From Lachnospiraceae bacterium (GTDB lineage: Bacteria > Bacillota > Clostridia > Lachnospirales > Lachnospiraceae): a DNA stretch of 64,000 nucleotides. Shown here one piece after another: positions 35,556 through 45,074 of this stretch; positions within the stretch are counted from its first letter, which is position 1; the number at the start of each line of letters is the position of its first letter. Position numbers and translations under genes: made by a program. The notes under the pieces are model-generated. The model had not been told where the DNA came from. It made no database searches and saw nothing but the letters and a program-made list of their open reading frames with translations. Location: positions 21,566 through 85,565 of the forward strand of contig JAEEXG010000006.1 in the NCBI GenBank assembly GCA_016291405.1, read 5' to 3'.

Positions 35556-36524
35556 TCAAGCCTTTCCGTCTGAACCAAGAACGTTAACGATCTTGTGAGC
35601 AACCATGTCCTTAACAGCCTGACGAGCGGGCTTTAAGTACTGTCTGGGATCGAAGTGATCGGGATGTTCAGCGAAGTACTTTCTGATGTTACCTGTCATA
35701 GCAAGACGAATATCGGAGTCGATATTGATCTTACATACAGAAAGTGTAGCAGCCTTACGAAGCTGTTCTTCAGGAATACCTACAGCATCAGGCATGTTTC
35801 CGCCGTACTGGTTAACCATCTTAACGAATTCCTGAGGAACTGAAGATGAACCGTGAAGTACGATAGGGAAGCCGGGAAGACGCTTGGATACTTCTTCAAG
35901 TACGTCGAAACGAAGCGGAGGGGGAACTAAGATTCCGTCAGCGTTTCTTGTACACTGAGCTGCTGTGAACTTGTATGCACCGTGTGATGTTCCGATTGCG
36001 ATAGCAAGAGAGTCACATCCTGTACGTGTAACGAACTCTTCTACTTCTTCGGGTCTTGTGTAGCTTTCGTGACCTGCTTCAACTACAACTTCATCTTCGA
36101 TACCTGCTAAAGTACCAAGTTCTGCTTCTACTACTACGCCGTGAGCGTGAGCATATTCAACAACCTGCTTGGTAAGAGCGATGTTGTCTTCGAATGACTT
36201 TGAAGAAGCATCGATCATAACAGATGTGAATCCGCCGTCGATACATGACTTACAAAGTTCGAAGCTGTCACCGTGATCAAGGTGAAGAGCGATCGGGATT
36301 TCAGGATTCTCGATAACTGCTGCTTCTACAAGTTTTACAAGATATGTGTGGTTAGCGTATGCGCGAGCACCCTTTGAAACCTGAAGAATAACAGGACTCT
36401 TTAATTCGCCTGCTGCTTCAGTGATACCCTGCACGATTTCCATGTTGTTTACGTTGAAAGCACCAACTGCGTATCCGCCGTTATATGCCTTCTTAAACAT
36501 TTCAGTTGTGGTAACTAAAGACAT
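35556..36524 (-). CDS. fba: Class II fructose-bisphosphate aldolase
   Basis: Zinc-dependent glycolytic aldolase, 322 residues, splitting fructose-1,6-bisphosphate. Motifs: YAVGAFNVNNMEI, the zinc-binding ALHLDHGDSFE, VEAELGTLAGIED, AIAIGTSHGAYKF and VLHGSSSVP. Full length. AGGAGG precedes the start. Single gene with a strong hairpin after it. Confidence 0.97.
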   Translation of the reverse strand: MSLVTTTEMFKKAYNGGYAVGAFNVNNMEIVQGITEAAGELKSPVILQVSKGARAYANHTYLVKLVEAAVIENPEIPIALHLDHGDSFELCKSCIDGGFTSVMIDASSKSFEDNIALTKQVVEYAHAHGVVVEAELGTLAGIEDEVVVEAGHESYTRPEEVEEFVTRTGCDSLAIAIGTSHGAYKFTAAQCTRNADGILVPPPLRFDVLEEVSKRLPGFPIVLHGSSSVPQEFVKMVNQYGGNMPDAVGIPEEQLRKAATLSVCKINIDSDIRLAMTGNIRKYFAEHPDHFDPRQYLKPARQAVKDMVAHKIVNVLGSDGKA

Positions 36525-36610
36525 TTATGTATCCTCCTTATAAATAAGTTTAATTTTATGATTAACATGCAAATTGCACATTAAAACCCAAACCAATACA
36601 GCACCTACTA

Positions 36611-38722
36611 TTATACCTCAAACATGAGATCTGCGTAAGTAGGAAATGGCCAATATTGTTTATCAACTATCTTTTCAAGTTTGTCGGCCGATTCTCTTAA
36701 AGAAACCATGGCGGGAACCACGTTATCTTTAAAGTAGAATGCTCTTTCTTTCTGAACTTTAATCGAAATACCCTTCTTTCTTTCTTCCTTCATTCTTTCA
36801 AGGGCATTCTGCATTCTTGTAAGTTCATCGTTTATCTGCTTTAACATCTTAAGCGGAATCTCGGGCTTAACCCCTGCTGCCTTCATCTGATTAACAGTCT
36901 GTGCAAGCATATTCTCATATTCCATTACCGCAGGAATAATCTGCTTAGACGACATTCCTGTCATCGCATGCGCTTCGATGTTAATGGTCTTTGCGTAGGT
37001 TTCATACATTACTTCGCTTCTTGATTCAAGCTCGGCCTTTGTGAAAATACCAAACTTTTCATAAAGCTCAACTGCCTTCTCTGTTGTCAAAGCACCGATT
37101 GCTTCAACCATGGTCTTAGCATTGGGAAGGCCTCTTCTCTTAGCTTCTTCAACCCACTTTTCGGAATATCCGTCGCCCGAAAAGATAATTCTTTCATGCT
37201 CTTTTAAATACTTCTTTATTAAATCATGAACGGCAGTGTTAAAGTCATCTGCCTTTTCAAGATAGTCTGCAGCTTCGCTGAATGCCTGGGCTACGATAGT
37301 ATTTAATGTGGTGTTTGCATTACCGATTGAATCGGAGCTTCCCACCGATCTAAATTCAAATTTGTTACCTGTAAAAGCAAAAGGCGATGTACGGTTTCTG
37401 TCTGTTGCGTCTTTTTCAAAGTCAGGAAGTGTTGACACACCTGTCTTTAACTTTCCGCCGGCCTTTAACTTGTTTGCTTCACCGGTTTCTACAAGCTGTC
37501 TTACAACGTCTTCAAGCTGCTCTCCAAGGAATACAGAGATAATTGCCGGAGGTGCTTCAGAGCCTCCCAAACGAAGATCGTTTCCGGGACATGCTGCAGA
37601 CAATCTAAGTAAATCAGCGTGTGTGTCTATTGCTTTTAAGATGCAGGCAAGTACAAGTAAAAACTGAATGTTTTCATTTGGTGTATCGCCGGGATCTATA
37701 AGGTTAATTCCATCGTCTGTGTTAAGAGACCAGTTATTGTGTTTACCTGAACCGTTAACTCCCGCAAAAGGCTTTTCGTGAAGAAGGCATGCAAGGCCGT
37801 GGCGGTTTGCAACCTTTTTCATTATTTCCATGGTTATCTGGTTATGATCCATGGCAATATTTGCAGTTTCATAAATGGGAGCAATTTCATGCTGAGCGGG
37901 AGCCGCTTCATTGTGCTGAGTCTTTGCGGTAACGCCCATCTTCCAAAGCTCGATGTTTAAGTCTTTCATGAAGGCACCGATTCTTTCCTGAATGGTACCA
38001 TAGTAGTGATCGTCAAGTTCCTGTCCCTTAGGAGCAGGTGCGCCAAAAAGTGTTCTTCCCGCAAACACAAGGTCTTCTCTTTGTAAATACTTTTCTCTGT
38101 CTACAAGGAAGTATTCCTGTTCGGGACCTACAAATGCGGTAACGCTTGATGATGTTTTATTTCCGAATAATCTAAGTAATCTTACGCTCTGGGCACTTAC
38201 TGCTTCCATTGAACGTAAGAGGGGTGTTTTCATATCAAGTGCTTCGCCCTTATATGAGCAAAATGCAGTAGGGATACAAAGAATGGTGCCGATTGCATCT
38301 TCTTTTAAGAAAGCAGGGGAAGTCATGTCCCATGCCGTATAGCCTCTGGCTTCGAATGTGGCTCTTAATCCGCCTGAAGGAAAACTCGATGCGTCGGATT
38401 CTCCTTTTATAAGTTCTTTTCCCGAAAATTCAAGGAGGCATTTGCCTTCCGCATCGGGATGTTTAATAAATGCGTCATGTTTTTCAGCCGTAATACCTGT
38501 AAGTGGCTGGAACCAATGTGTAAAGTGTGTCGCACCGTTTGAAACCGCCCAATCTTTCATGGCAGTTGCGACAACGTCAGCAGTTTCAAGCGATAATTCT
38601 CCGCCCTGTGAACGGACTCTCATCACTTCATTAAAAACAGCTTCAGGAAGGTATTCTTTCATCTTTCCCACAGTAAATACATTCTTGGCAAAGATTTCTT
38701 CTACGTTTAAATTTGTACCCAT
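36611..38722 (-). CDS. glnN: Glutamine synthetase type III
   Basis: A 703-residue ATP-dependent ammonia-assimilation enzyme of the large GSIII family (about 700 residues, unlike the 440-470 of GSI). Motifs include GGLRATFEARGYTAWDM, FVGPEQEYFLVDR, NEAAPAQHEIAPIYE, GKHNNWSLNTDDGIN and LRLGGSEAPPAIISVFLG. The C-terminal region is helical. Promoter TTGCCA-17-TAAAAT lies upstream. Single gene; no PII or NtrB/C neighbours. Confidence 0.96.
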   Translation of the reverse strand: MGTNLNVEEIFAKNVFTVGKMKEYLPEAVFNEVMRVRSQGGELSLETADVVATAMKDWAVSNGATHFTHWFQPLTGITAEKHDAFIKHPDAEGKCLLEFSGKELIKGESDASSFPSGGLRATFEARGYTAWDMTSPAFLKEDAIGTILCIPTAFCSYKGEALDMKTPLLRSMEAVSAQSVRLLRLFGNKTSSSVTAFVGPEQEYFLVDREKYLQREDLVFAGRTLFGAPAPKGQELDDHYYGTIQERIGAFMKDLNIELWKMGVTAKTQHNEAAPAQHEIAPIYETANIAMDHNQITMEIMKKVANRHGLACLLHEKPFAGVNGSGKHNNWSLNTDDGINLIDPGDTPNENIQFLLVLACILKAIDTHADLLRLSAACPGNDLRLGGSEAPPAIISVFLGEQLEDVVRQLVETGEANKLKAGGKLKTGVSTLPDFEKDATDRNRTSPFAFTGNKFEFRSVGSSDSIGNANTTLNTIVAQAFSEAADYLEKADDFNTAVHDLIKKYLKEHERIIFSGDGYSEKWVEEAKRRGLPNAKTMVEAIGALTTEKAVELYEKFGIFTKAELESRSEVMYETYAKTINIEAHAMTGMSSKQIIPAVMEYENMLAQTVNQMKAAGVKPEIPLKMLKQINDELTRMQNALERMKEERKKGISIKVQKERAFYFKDNVVPAMVSLRESADKLEKIVDKQYWPFPTYADLMFEV

Positions 38723-38760
38723 ATTATGCCTCTACACATTTCTATTCTTTTTTCATTTGG

Positions 38761-38789
38761 ATTTTACCTTATTAAAGCGGGCTTGGCAA
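38761..38789 (-). promoter_or_regulatory. Promoter of glnN
   Basis: On the minus strand TTGCCA (38784-38789), a 17-base spacer and TAAAAT (38761-38766), about 40 bases before the start codon. Confidence 0.65.
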
Positions 38790-38813
38790 TACACACTTTG
38801 ATTAATAAGACAC

Positions 38814-39995
38814 CTATTGAGCCTTACTCTGTGTTGCATTTATACCTAAAAGAACAATTATTGCAACCGTTGCCAATGCAAAAATTGAGCCCATCTGTGC
38901 TCTGTATGTAAAAAACGCATGAGTCGTTGAGTGTTCACAGAATACTTCAAACCAAATATAAGGATACAAGGATATCATTATAAGGGGTAATGCCATTTTA
39001 ACCTGTTTACCCTTTTTAAGTATTAACGCAACCAAAATGCAAATAATGCATATAAAGGGAATGTATTCATATAACAGAGGGACTTTAATACTGTCTGTAA
39101 TAACTTTGATTCTGTCGACTGTCTGTCCTTCATGTCCAACGGATCTTATTTTTGCTGCTTCAGTTGCATTCTTTAATACATCTACACCTGTAATTAAGTT
39201 TCCTAAAAACCACTTGATTACCCAGGTAAAGCCAAAAGAAACACTCCAGAGAGCCGACGATTTAAGGCACTTTATTACGGTTTCTTTGGTCTTTATTCCT
39301 TCTTTAATATCGATAATGCACATAAGTGCGAGTATTACCGTAAGTGTTGCAAGGGGATATGTTAAAAGGTCAAAAAAGTTAACAAGTGACCCCATTATCA
39401 AAAAGAAAAGGTATAAAAACATCTTCTTTTCGGGTTTATACATTTTAAGAAACACAATCACGCCTGTATAAAGAAGTAAACTTACGGTTGAATACTGTAT
39501 TGAGCCAAGTGTTACCATTCCAAAGCAGCTAAACCACATAAGCGCAAAGGGAACGGAAATTCTGAATCCAAACTTACCGTGTATAAGAAGTAAGCTCACA
39601 ATGAAGAGCGAAAGGTTAAGTAACGATAAAATCAATCTGATTTCAGGGAGGCTAAAGAATACGGATAAAGGCCTTAACCAAACAAGGTATCCATGCCAGT
39701 ATCTTTCATATTCTGTGACACTCATTGCCTGAAACAGAACACTTTTGTCTTCTTCTCCCACAGTCTTTCCAATCATTAAAAAGTCTGTAAAATTGTCTAA
39801 CATAGCTCCGCCTTTAAAATACAAGGGAACGGGATAATCCCCTTCTTCTTCCTTTATGGCGTTTGCAACGGCAATTCTAGACTCAAAGTTTTTGCTGCTA
39901 TATGAGAAAGTAAGGGTCATAAGCCCTACATACAAAACTATGAGCGCTGCCAAAACCCCAAAATATATACTTAATCTTTCCAATATACCCTTCAA
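38814..39995 (-). CDS. Polytopic membrane protein of unknown function
   Basis: A 393-residue protein with roughly nine hydrophobic helices and a large first outer loop (about 30-105) containing ERYWHGYLVWLRPL. The last part has TYRAQMGSIFALA. Overall layout resembles GT-C membrane glycosyltransferases, but no convincing acidic catalytic pair was found, so no function is assigned. It follows the U32 peptidase gene by 3 bases and is the last gene of the ireB-ruvX cluster. No terminator was recognised in the 91-base gap to glnN. Confidence 0.7.
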   Translation of the reverse strand: MKGILERLSIYFGVLAALIVLYVGLMTLTFSYSSKNFESRIAVANAIKEEEGDYPVPLYFKGGAMLDNFTDFLMIGKTVGEEDKSVLFQAMSVTEYERYWHGYLVWLRPLSVFFSLPEIRLILSLLNLSLFIVSLLLIHGKFGFRISVPFALMWFSCFGMVTLGSIQYSTVSLLLYTGVIVFLKMYKPEKKMFLYLFFLIMGSLVNFFDLLTYPLATLTVILALMCIIDIKEGIKTKETVIKCLKSSALWSVSFGFTWVIKWFLGNLITGVDVLKNATEAAKIRSVGHEGQTVDRIKVITDSIKVPLLYEYIPFICIICILVALILKKGKQVKMALPLIMISLYPYIWFEVFCEHSTTHAFFTYRAQMGSIFALATVAIIVLLGINATQSKAQ

Positions 39996-39998
39996 CGA

Positions 39999-41222
39999 TT
40001 ATTCTCCCTTAACCCTTAAAATATCGTAGGTTGCCGCAGGCTTTGAAAGTGTGATGCAAAGTTTCTGTCTTGAATGAGGGCAGGATTCCATTTCATTTCC
40101 CTCTTCATCCTGAATAGACAAAACATTTACTTTTTCATTTTCGCCGTTTGGTTTCATTATTTCGATTTCATCGCCCACTAAAAACTTGTTCTTTTGCTCA
40201 ATATAGGCCTTTTTACCTTCTACCTTTTCAACGGTTCCTAAATAAATGTATTCATTTACGTAAGTGTTTGAATCATATACCTGGCTTTCTTCGCTGGGCT
40301 TTCCGAAATAAAAGCCTGTTGAAAAGTGACGGTAAGTACATTTTGAAATCTCTTCTTTATACCAATCCATATTTGAAAGGTATTTTTCTTTAGACTCAAA
40401 ATAATCATCGATTGCTTTTCTGTAGGTTCTTGCAACCGTAGCCACATAGAGGGCGGTTTTCATTCTTCCTTCGATTTTAAAGCTGTCAATTCCCGCTTCC
40501 ACAAGCTCCGGAATATGCTCTATCATGCAAAGGTCCTTTGAGTTAAAAATGTATGTGCCTCTTTCGTTTTCATAAACGGGGAAATATTCTCCGGGGCGCT
40601 TTTCTTCCATAACAGAATACTTCCATCTGCAAGGATGGGTGCAGGCTCCGTGATTTGCATCTCTTCCCGTAAAGAAATTGCTAAGAAGGCATCTTCCCGA
40701 ATAGGATATGCACATAGCTCCGTGAATAAAGCATTCAATTTCTTTATCCGCAGGAATCTTTTCTCTTATTTCTTTTATTTCAGTTAAAGAAAGTTCTCTT
40801 GCCGCAACTACTCTTTTTGCACCTAAGTTATACCAGAAATTGTAGGTTTCGTAGTTTGTGTTGTTTGCCTGAGTCGAAATATGAATTTCTATTTCGGGGC
40901 AGATTCTTTTGGCAATTGTAAACATACCGGGATCTGCAATAATCAAGGCATCGGGCTTTAGGGCTTTTAATTCTTTAAAATACTTTTCAGCCCCATCCAA
41001 ATCATAGTTATGAGCAAGGATGTTTGCTGTAACATGGACTTTTACACCGTGTTCGTGTGCAAACTCGATTCCTTCTTTCATTTCTTTCTTTGTGAAATTT
41101 TTTGCTTTTGCTCTTAGTCCGAAAGCTTCGCCTCCGATAAATACTGCGTCGGCTCCAAAAATAACTGCCGTCTTTAATACTTCAAGGCTACTTGCGGGCA
41201 CCAATAATTCAGGTTTATTCAT
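39999..41222 (-). CDS. U32-family protein, tRNA hydroxylation type (TrhP-like)
   Basis: A 407-residue U32 'peptidase'. Signature EIECFIHGAMCISYSGRCLLSN (read as ECFIHGAMC then SYSGRCLLSN) and GACTHPCRWKY carry the conserved cysteines. The N-terminal TIM-barrel-like part opens PELLVPASSLEVLKTAVIFGADAVFIGG in pieces. U32 members characterised in bacteria act in tRNA U34 5-hydroxylation (TrhP); true protease activity is doubtful. Next to TrmR, which methylates the same hydroxyuridine in B. subtilis, so the pair forms a plausible tRNA wobble pathway. Confidence 0.9.
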   Translation of the reverse strand: MNKPELLVPASSLEVLKTAVIFGADAVFIGGEAFGLRAKAKNFTKKEMKEGIEFAHEHGVKVHVTANILAHNYDLDGAEKYFKELKALKPDALIIADPGMFTIAKRICPEIEIHISTQANNTNYETYNFWYNLGAKRVVAARELSLTEIKEIREKIPADKEIECFIHGAMCISYSGRCLLSNFFTGRDANHGACTHPCRWKYSVMEEKRPGEYFPVYENERGTYIFNSKDLCMIEHIPELVEAGIDSFKIEGRMKTALYVATVARTYRKAIDDYFESKEKYLSNMDWYKEEISKCTYRHFSTGFYFGKPSEESQVYDSNTYVNEYIYLGTVEKVEGKKAYIEQKNKFLVGDEIEIMKPNGENEKVNVLSIQDEEGNEMESCPHSRQKLCITLSKPAATYDILRVKGE

Positions 41223-41226
41223 AAAT

Positions 41227-41868
41227 CTACTTTCTTATGCTTATTGTTACTCCATCTCCGATTGGAAGAATTACCGTAGTAAGGTTATCGTTGTGTGTCA
41301 GTTCATAAAGGTATTCTCTCATTCGTTTGTAGATGGTTCTGTTTCTTCGTTCAACTATGTACTTAGACTCAAGTATATCCCCTTCCTGCATGACATTGTC
41401 AGTAAGCAGGATTCCGTCTTTAGAAAGAAGCCTTAATATATCAGGAAGGAAGTTGATATATTGTCCTTTTGCCGCATCCATGAATATAAAATCATAGGGG
41501 CCTTTTAATTCTTTTAAAATGTCGGTTGCATCCCCTTCAAGAAGCTTTACTCTTTTTGAAAGGCCGAATTTTTCAAAGTTTTCTTTTGCAATGGGTATTC
41601 TTTTTTCGTACTTTTCTATGGTTGTTATCATAGAATTTTCAGGCGAATTTTCCGCCATTAAAACAGCCGAAAAACCAATGGCTGTTCCAACCTCCAAAAT
41701 GTTCTTCGGAGATTTCGTCGCAAGCAAAAACTTAATGAGTGACTGCATTTCCTTGCGAACTATGGGCACATTGGTTTCAATGGAATACCTTTCCAATTCA
41801 TCCAGAGCTTGAGAATTGGGTGATGCATATGAATTTATAAATGAGGTCATCCTCTCATCAACTATCAT
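41227..41868 (-). CDS. trmR: tRNA 5-hydroxyuridine methyltransferase / O-methyltransferase
   Basis: A 213-residue SAM-dependent methyltransferase of the YrrM/TrmR group, which makes 5-methoxyuridine in tRNA. SAM-binding motifs: ILEVGTAIGFSAVLMAE, then ITTIEKYEKR and DFIFMDAAKGQY. ATGA overlap with the upstream MltG-like gene, 4-base gap to the U32 gene. Assignment to TrmR rather than a small-molecule O-methyltransferase is based on this neighbourhood. Confidence 0.85.
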   Translation of the reverse strand: MIVDERMTSFINSYASPNSQALDELERYSIETNVPIVRKEMQSLIKFLLATKSPKNILEVGTAIGFSAVLMAENSPENSMITTIEKYEKRIPIAKENFEKFGLSKRVKLLEGDATDILKELKGPYDFIFMDAAKGQYINFLPDILRLLSKDGILLTDNVMQEGDILESKYIVERRNRTIYKRMREYLYELTHNDNLTTVILPIGDGVTISIRK

Positions 41869-42356
41869 GGAGTTTCCTCTTCGTTTGACTCTGTTTCACC
41901 TTCGGTTTCTTCGTTAGAATCGTCTGATTCTTTTTCACCTTCATCCACCTGTGTCGATTGTACCTCAGAGCTTGCGGGCGCGGTATCTTCATTTTCGGAA
42001 GGATTCATAGCCTTTAATATTTCATCCGTTGTCATGGCTGTGGTGACAGTATATACACCGGGTTCCATTCCTTCTCTGTAAGGAGAAGCCATTATCTGTA
42101 AGAATGCCAGGTTATGGTCTCTTACAAGGCCCTTTTCTTCCAAGAGCTTTGCTATATCCATTGGTTTCTTTCCGTCTGTAATGGATATCTTAACTTCTCT
42201 TCCGGGAGCAGGCGAAATAGCGGGCTCTGTAAATACTCTGTATCCAAAATCATAGGCCGCCATTGTTTTGGTATATATAAAGTTAACCACCCATATGGCT
42301 ATGGCAATCTTTACAAGTGCCGATAAAATTGTTGATAAAATTTGACTTATTTTCAT
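41865..42356 (-). CDS. Short MltG/YceG-like membrane protein without catalytic domain
   Basis: A 163-residue protein: membrane segment about 12-32, then a LysM-like part (VKISITDGKKPMDIAKLLEEKGLV) and GMEPGVYTVTTAMTTDEILKAM, which correspond to the N-terminal portion of the MltG endolytic transglycosylase. The YceG catalytic domain with its Glu is absent; the tail is an acidic Ser/Glu-rich region (about 125-163). Its slot between YlbF and TrmR is where mltG is found in many Firmicutes. It may be a regulator or a remnant. Full MltG is about 340-380 residues. Confidence 0.75.
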   Translation of the reverse strand: MKISQILSTILSALVKIAIAIWVVNFIYTKTMAAYDFGYRVFTEPAISPAPGREVKISITDGKKPMDIAKLLEEKGLVRDHNLAFLQIMASPYREGMEPGVYTVTTAMTTDEILKAMNPSENEDTAPASSEVQSTQVDEGEKESDDSNEETEGETESNEEETP

Positions 42357-42364
42357 AGTATCCC

Positions 42365-42688
42365 CTATTCAAAATTTAACCCTGCAATAATATCTTTGTT
42401 AAAGTTTTGTACCAGTCGGCATAAAGCGACTTCCGCCTCAATAAAATCCGACGCTAACTCAATATTAATAACATCTTCATACTCATTAGTCAATGCGTCC
42501 AAAAGATCCAAAAGGTCCTCTGAATCGCTTTGCTGAAGAGCAAAGTTTTTCTCTCTGTACTCAGTAACTCTTTTGTACAAAGGTTCATCTTTCTTTAGTT
42601 GCTTTAGTGTTTCTTCATATTTCCTGTACTCGGGTGTTGCGCAAATCTCATTTACAACATGTGAGCACAGGTTTGTTAAATCTGTCAT
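42365..42688 (-). CDS. YlbF-family regulator
   Basis: A 107-residue helical protein of the YlbF/YmcA family, whose B. subtilis members form the Y-complex that influences RNase Y and mRNA processing. Recognised by the three-helix pattern YRKYEETLKQLKKDEPLYKRV and by location directly after the RNase J gene (15-base gap). RNA-processing role inferred from family and neighbour. Confidence 0.75.
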   Translation of the reverse strand: MTDLTNLCSHVVNEICATPEYRKYEETLKQLKKDEPLYKRVTEYREKNFALQQSDSEDLLDLLDALTNEYEDVINIELASDFIEAEVALCRLVQNFNKDIIAGLNFE

Positions 42689-42703
42689 GAAAAGCCCTCT
42701 TTA

Positions 42704-44380
42704 TTACACTTCACTGATAATAGGAACTATAACGGGACGTCGCTTGTTTTTCTTCCAGAAAAAGTCTGCAAGCGTATCCTTCATTATACCCTTAAGCTTT
42801 CCCCAATCGCTGACATTTTTATCAAAAGCATTGTTTAATGCTCTGGATAATTCTTTCTTTGCTTCCAATAATAGCTCTTCCGATTCCTTTTCATAAACAA
42901 AACCTCTGGTGTTTATTTCAGGACCGGAAAGCAAATAATTAAACTCTTTATCAACCACTATTGTGGCAACCACAACTCCGCTTTCGGATAAGTGCTGTCT
43001 GTCTCTTAATACTGAGTTTCCTACGTCTCCGACTCCAAGGCCGTCAACGTATATACTCTGGCAAGGAACCTTTCCGGTTACTTTTGCACTTTCTTCATCT
43101 ATTTCAAGCACATCTCCCGAGCGAAGAATGAGAGTATTCTTTTTTTCTATTCCAAGTTCACCGGCAATTTTAGCCTGTGCCATAAGGTGCTTGTATTCAC
43201 CGTGAACGGGAATTGCGTATTTAGGCTGCACCAAAGAATAGATAAGCTTTATTTCTTCCTGGCAAGCATGTCCCGATACATGAGCATCCTGGAAAATAAC
43301 GTCTGCACCCTTTAATAAGAGTTCATTTATAATCTTTGTAACCGCCTTCTCGTTTCCGGGAATGGGGTTAGAAGAAAAGATTACGGTATCATTGGGACCT
43401 ATCGATACTTTCTTATGGGTACCGTTTGCCATTCTTGAAAGAGCGGCCATGCTTTCGCCCTGGCTTCCTGTTGTGATGATAACGGTTTTTTCCGCAGGGT
43501 ACTTCTTTAATGATTCAACATCGATAAGTGTGTTTTCGGGAATCGAAATTCTGTGAAGCTGTTGCGCTATATCGATGATGTTTACCATGCTTCGCCCTTC
43601 AACCACAACTTTTCTTCCGTAGTAGTGGGCGGCATTTATAATCTGCTGTACTCTGTCAACATTTGATGCAAAGGTAGCTATTACTATTCTTGTGTTTTTA
43701 TGATCGCTAAAGATACTTTCAAATGCACGTCCTACGGTTTTCTCGGAAGGTGTAAATCCGGGTCTTTCAGCGTTTGTTGAATCACACATAAGTGCAAGTA
43801 CGCCTTTTTTACCAAGAGTAGCAAATCTTTCAAGGTCGATGGAATCTCCGTATACGGGAGTATAGTCAACCTTAAAGTCACCGGTATGCACCACAACACC
43901 TGCGGGAGAAAAGATTGCAAGGGCTGCTGCGTCAACAATTGAGTGGTTTGTTTTGATAAACTCTACCCTAAACTGTCCAAGATTAATGCTTTGTCCAAAT
44001 TTAACAACTTTTCTTTTACACTTCTTTATCTTATCTTCATGCTCTTTAAGCTTACTCTCGATTATACCCATTGTAAGCTTTGTGGCATAAATCGGAACGT
44101 TTACATCCCTTAATACATAAGGAAGGGCGCCTATATGATCTTCGTGACCGTGAGTAATCACAAAGCCTTTTACTCTGTCGATATTATCTTTTAAATAAGT
44201 TACATCAGGGATTACAAGGTCGATTCCAAGCATATCGCCTTCAGGGAATGCCAATCCGCAATCCACGACAATAATACTGTCTTCATACTCGAAGGCAGTA
44301 ATGTTCATACCAATCTGTTCCAAACCGCCTAAGGGTATTATCTTAAGCTTTGAAACATTTTTCTTCTTTTCTTTATTCAA
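42704..44380 (-). CDS. Ribonuclease J
   Basis: A 558-residue metallo-beta-lactamase/beta-CASP ribonuclease with 5'-exonuclease and endonuclease activity in mRNA decay. The zinc motif is GHEDHIGALPYVL; further motifs are HTGDFKVDYTPV, CDSTNAERPGFT, TGSQGE and the late HVSGHACQEE / IPVHGEYKH. Length fits rnjA. 11 bases after the DUF1292 gene. Confidence 0.95.
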   Translation of the reverse strand: MNKEKKKNVSKLKIIPLGGLEQIGMNITAFEYEDSIIVVDCGLAFPEGDMLGIDLVIPDVTYLKDNIDRVKGFVITHGHEDHIGALPYVLRDVNVPIYATKLTMGIIESKLKEHEDKIKKCKRKVVKFGQSINLGQFRVEFIKTNHSIVDAAALAIFSPAGVVVHTGDFKVDYTPVYGDSIDLERFATLGKKGVLALMCDSTNAERPGFTPSEKTVGRAFESIFSDHKNTRIVIATFASNVDRVQQIINAAHYYGRKVVVEGRSMVNIIDIAQQLHRISIPENTLIDVESLKKYPAEKTVIITTGSQGESMAALSRMANGTHKKVSIGPNDTVIFSSNPIPGNEKAVTKIINELLLKGADVIFQDAHVSGHACQEEIKLIYSLVQPKYAIPVHGEYKHLMAQAKIAGELGIEKKNTLILRSGDVLEIDEESAKVTGKVPCQSIYVDGLGVGDVGNSVLRDRQHLSESGVVVATIVVDKEFNYLLSGPEINTRGFVYEKESEELLLEAKKELSRALNNAFDKNVSDWGKLKGIMKDTLADFFWKKNKRRPVIVPIISEV

Positions 44381-44391
44381 TTTAATCTCCT

Positions 44392-44646
44392 TTATTCGAT
44401 GTCGATATCGTCTAAAAGAGCCTGGAATACTTGACCTACGGCATTAAGTTCGTCTTCATCTTCAACGATTTCATATATCCCTTCGGCGTCTCCTGCCTTG
44501 GATACATCTTTAAGCACATACGCGTCAGCATCCTCAGATTCTTCTTCGGTTACCAACATATAATCAACACCACCGAGGGTGGTTTTTTCTACTACATAAA
44601 ATTCTATTGTGTCGCCGTCGTTTCCGGCAAATTTAATTTTTTCCAT
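44392..44646 (-). CDS. DUF1292 protein (YrzB-like)
   Basis: An 84-residue acidic protein of the DUF1292 family: [20 protein letters not shown] opens it, then YMLVTEEES and the very acidic EDEDELNAV and end LLDDIDIE. Function unknown; almost always next to ireB and ruvX in Firmicutes. The start at 44646 follows TAGGG and overlaps ruvX by 14 bases; an in-frame ATG 18 bases upstream lacks a better site. Confidence 0.9.
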   Translation of the reverse strand: MEKIKFAGNDGDTIEFYVVEKTTLGGVDYMLVTEEESEDADAYVLKDVSKAGDAEGIYEIVEDEDELNAVGQVFQALLDDIDIE

Positions 44647-45067
44647 TTTCCCTACCATATTCAAGATAGCCTTCCAAAATAAGCTGCGCGGCTATCATAT
44701 CTACATACTCTTTTCTGTTTTCGCGTCTTATTTTTGCTTCCATCATTATATTATCGGCTTCAACTGTGGTAAGACGCTCATCCCACATATGTACCTGCAA
44801 ACCTGTTCTTCTCTCAAGCTTATCTTTAAACTCCAAAGAAAGACGCGCTCTTTCTCCTTCTGAGTCATCCATGTTTTTGGGAAGTCCCAAAACAATTTCA
44901 CCGACCTCGTACTCTTCTATCAGCTCTTCGATTCTGGCCAAGGTCTTTCTTAATTTATTTTCTTCTTTTCGCCTTATTATTTCTATTCCTTGGGCAGTAA
45001 TAAGAAGTGGGTCGCTTATTGCCACACCCACTGTTTTAGAGCCAAAGTCAAGTCCCATTATCCTCAT
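44633..45067 (-). CDS. ruvX: Holliday-junction-resolvase-like protein RuvX (YqgF)
   Basis: A 144-residue RNase H-fold protein; motifs [31 protein letters not shown], and [11 protein letters not shown] with the late DMIAAQLIL carrying the acidic residues. YqgF is implicated in 16S rRNA 5' end processing and proposed as a backup resolvase. 7 bases after ireB. Confidence 0.94.
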   Translation of the reverse strand: MRIMGLDFGSKTVGVAISDPLLITAQGIEIIRRKEENKLRKTLARIEELIEEYEVGEIVLGLPKNMDDSEGERARLSLEFKDKLERRTGLQVHMWDERLTTVEADNIMMEAKIRRENRKEYVDMIAAQLILEGYLEYGRENGKN

Positions 45068-45074
45068 CTATCGA

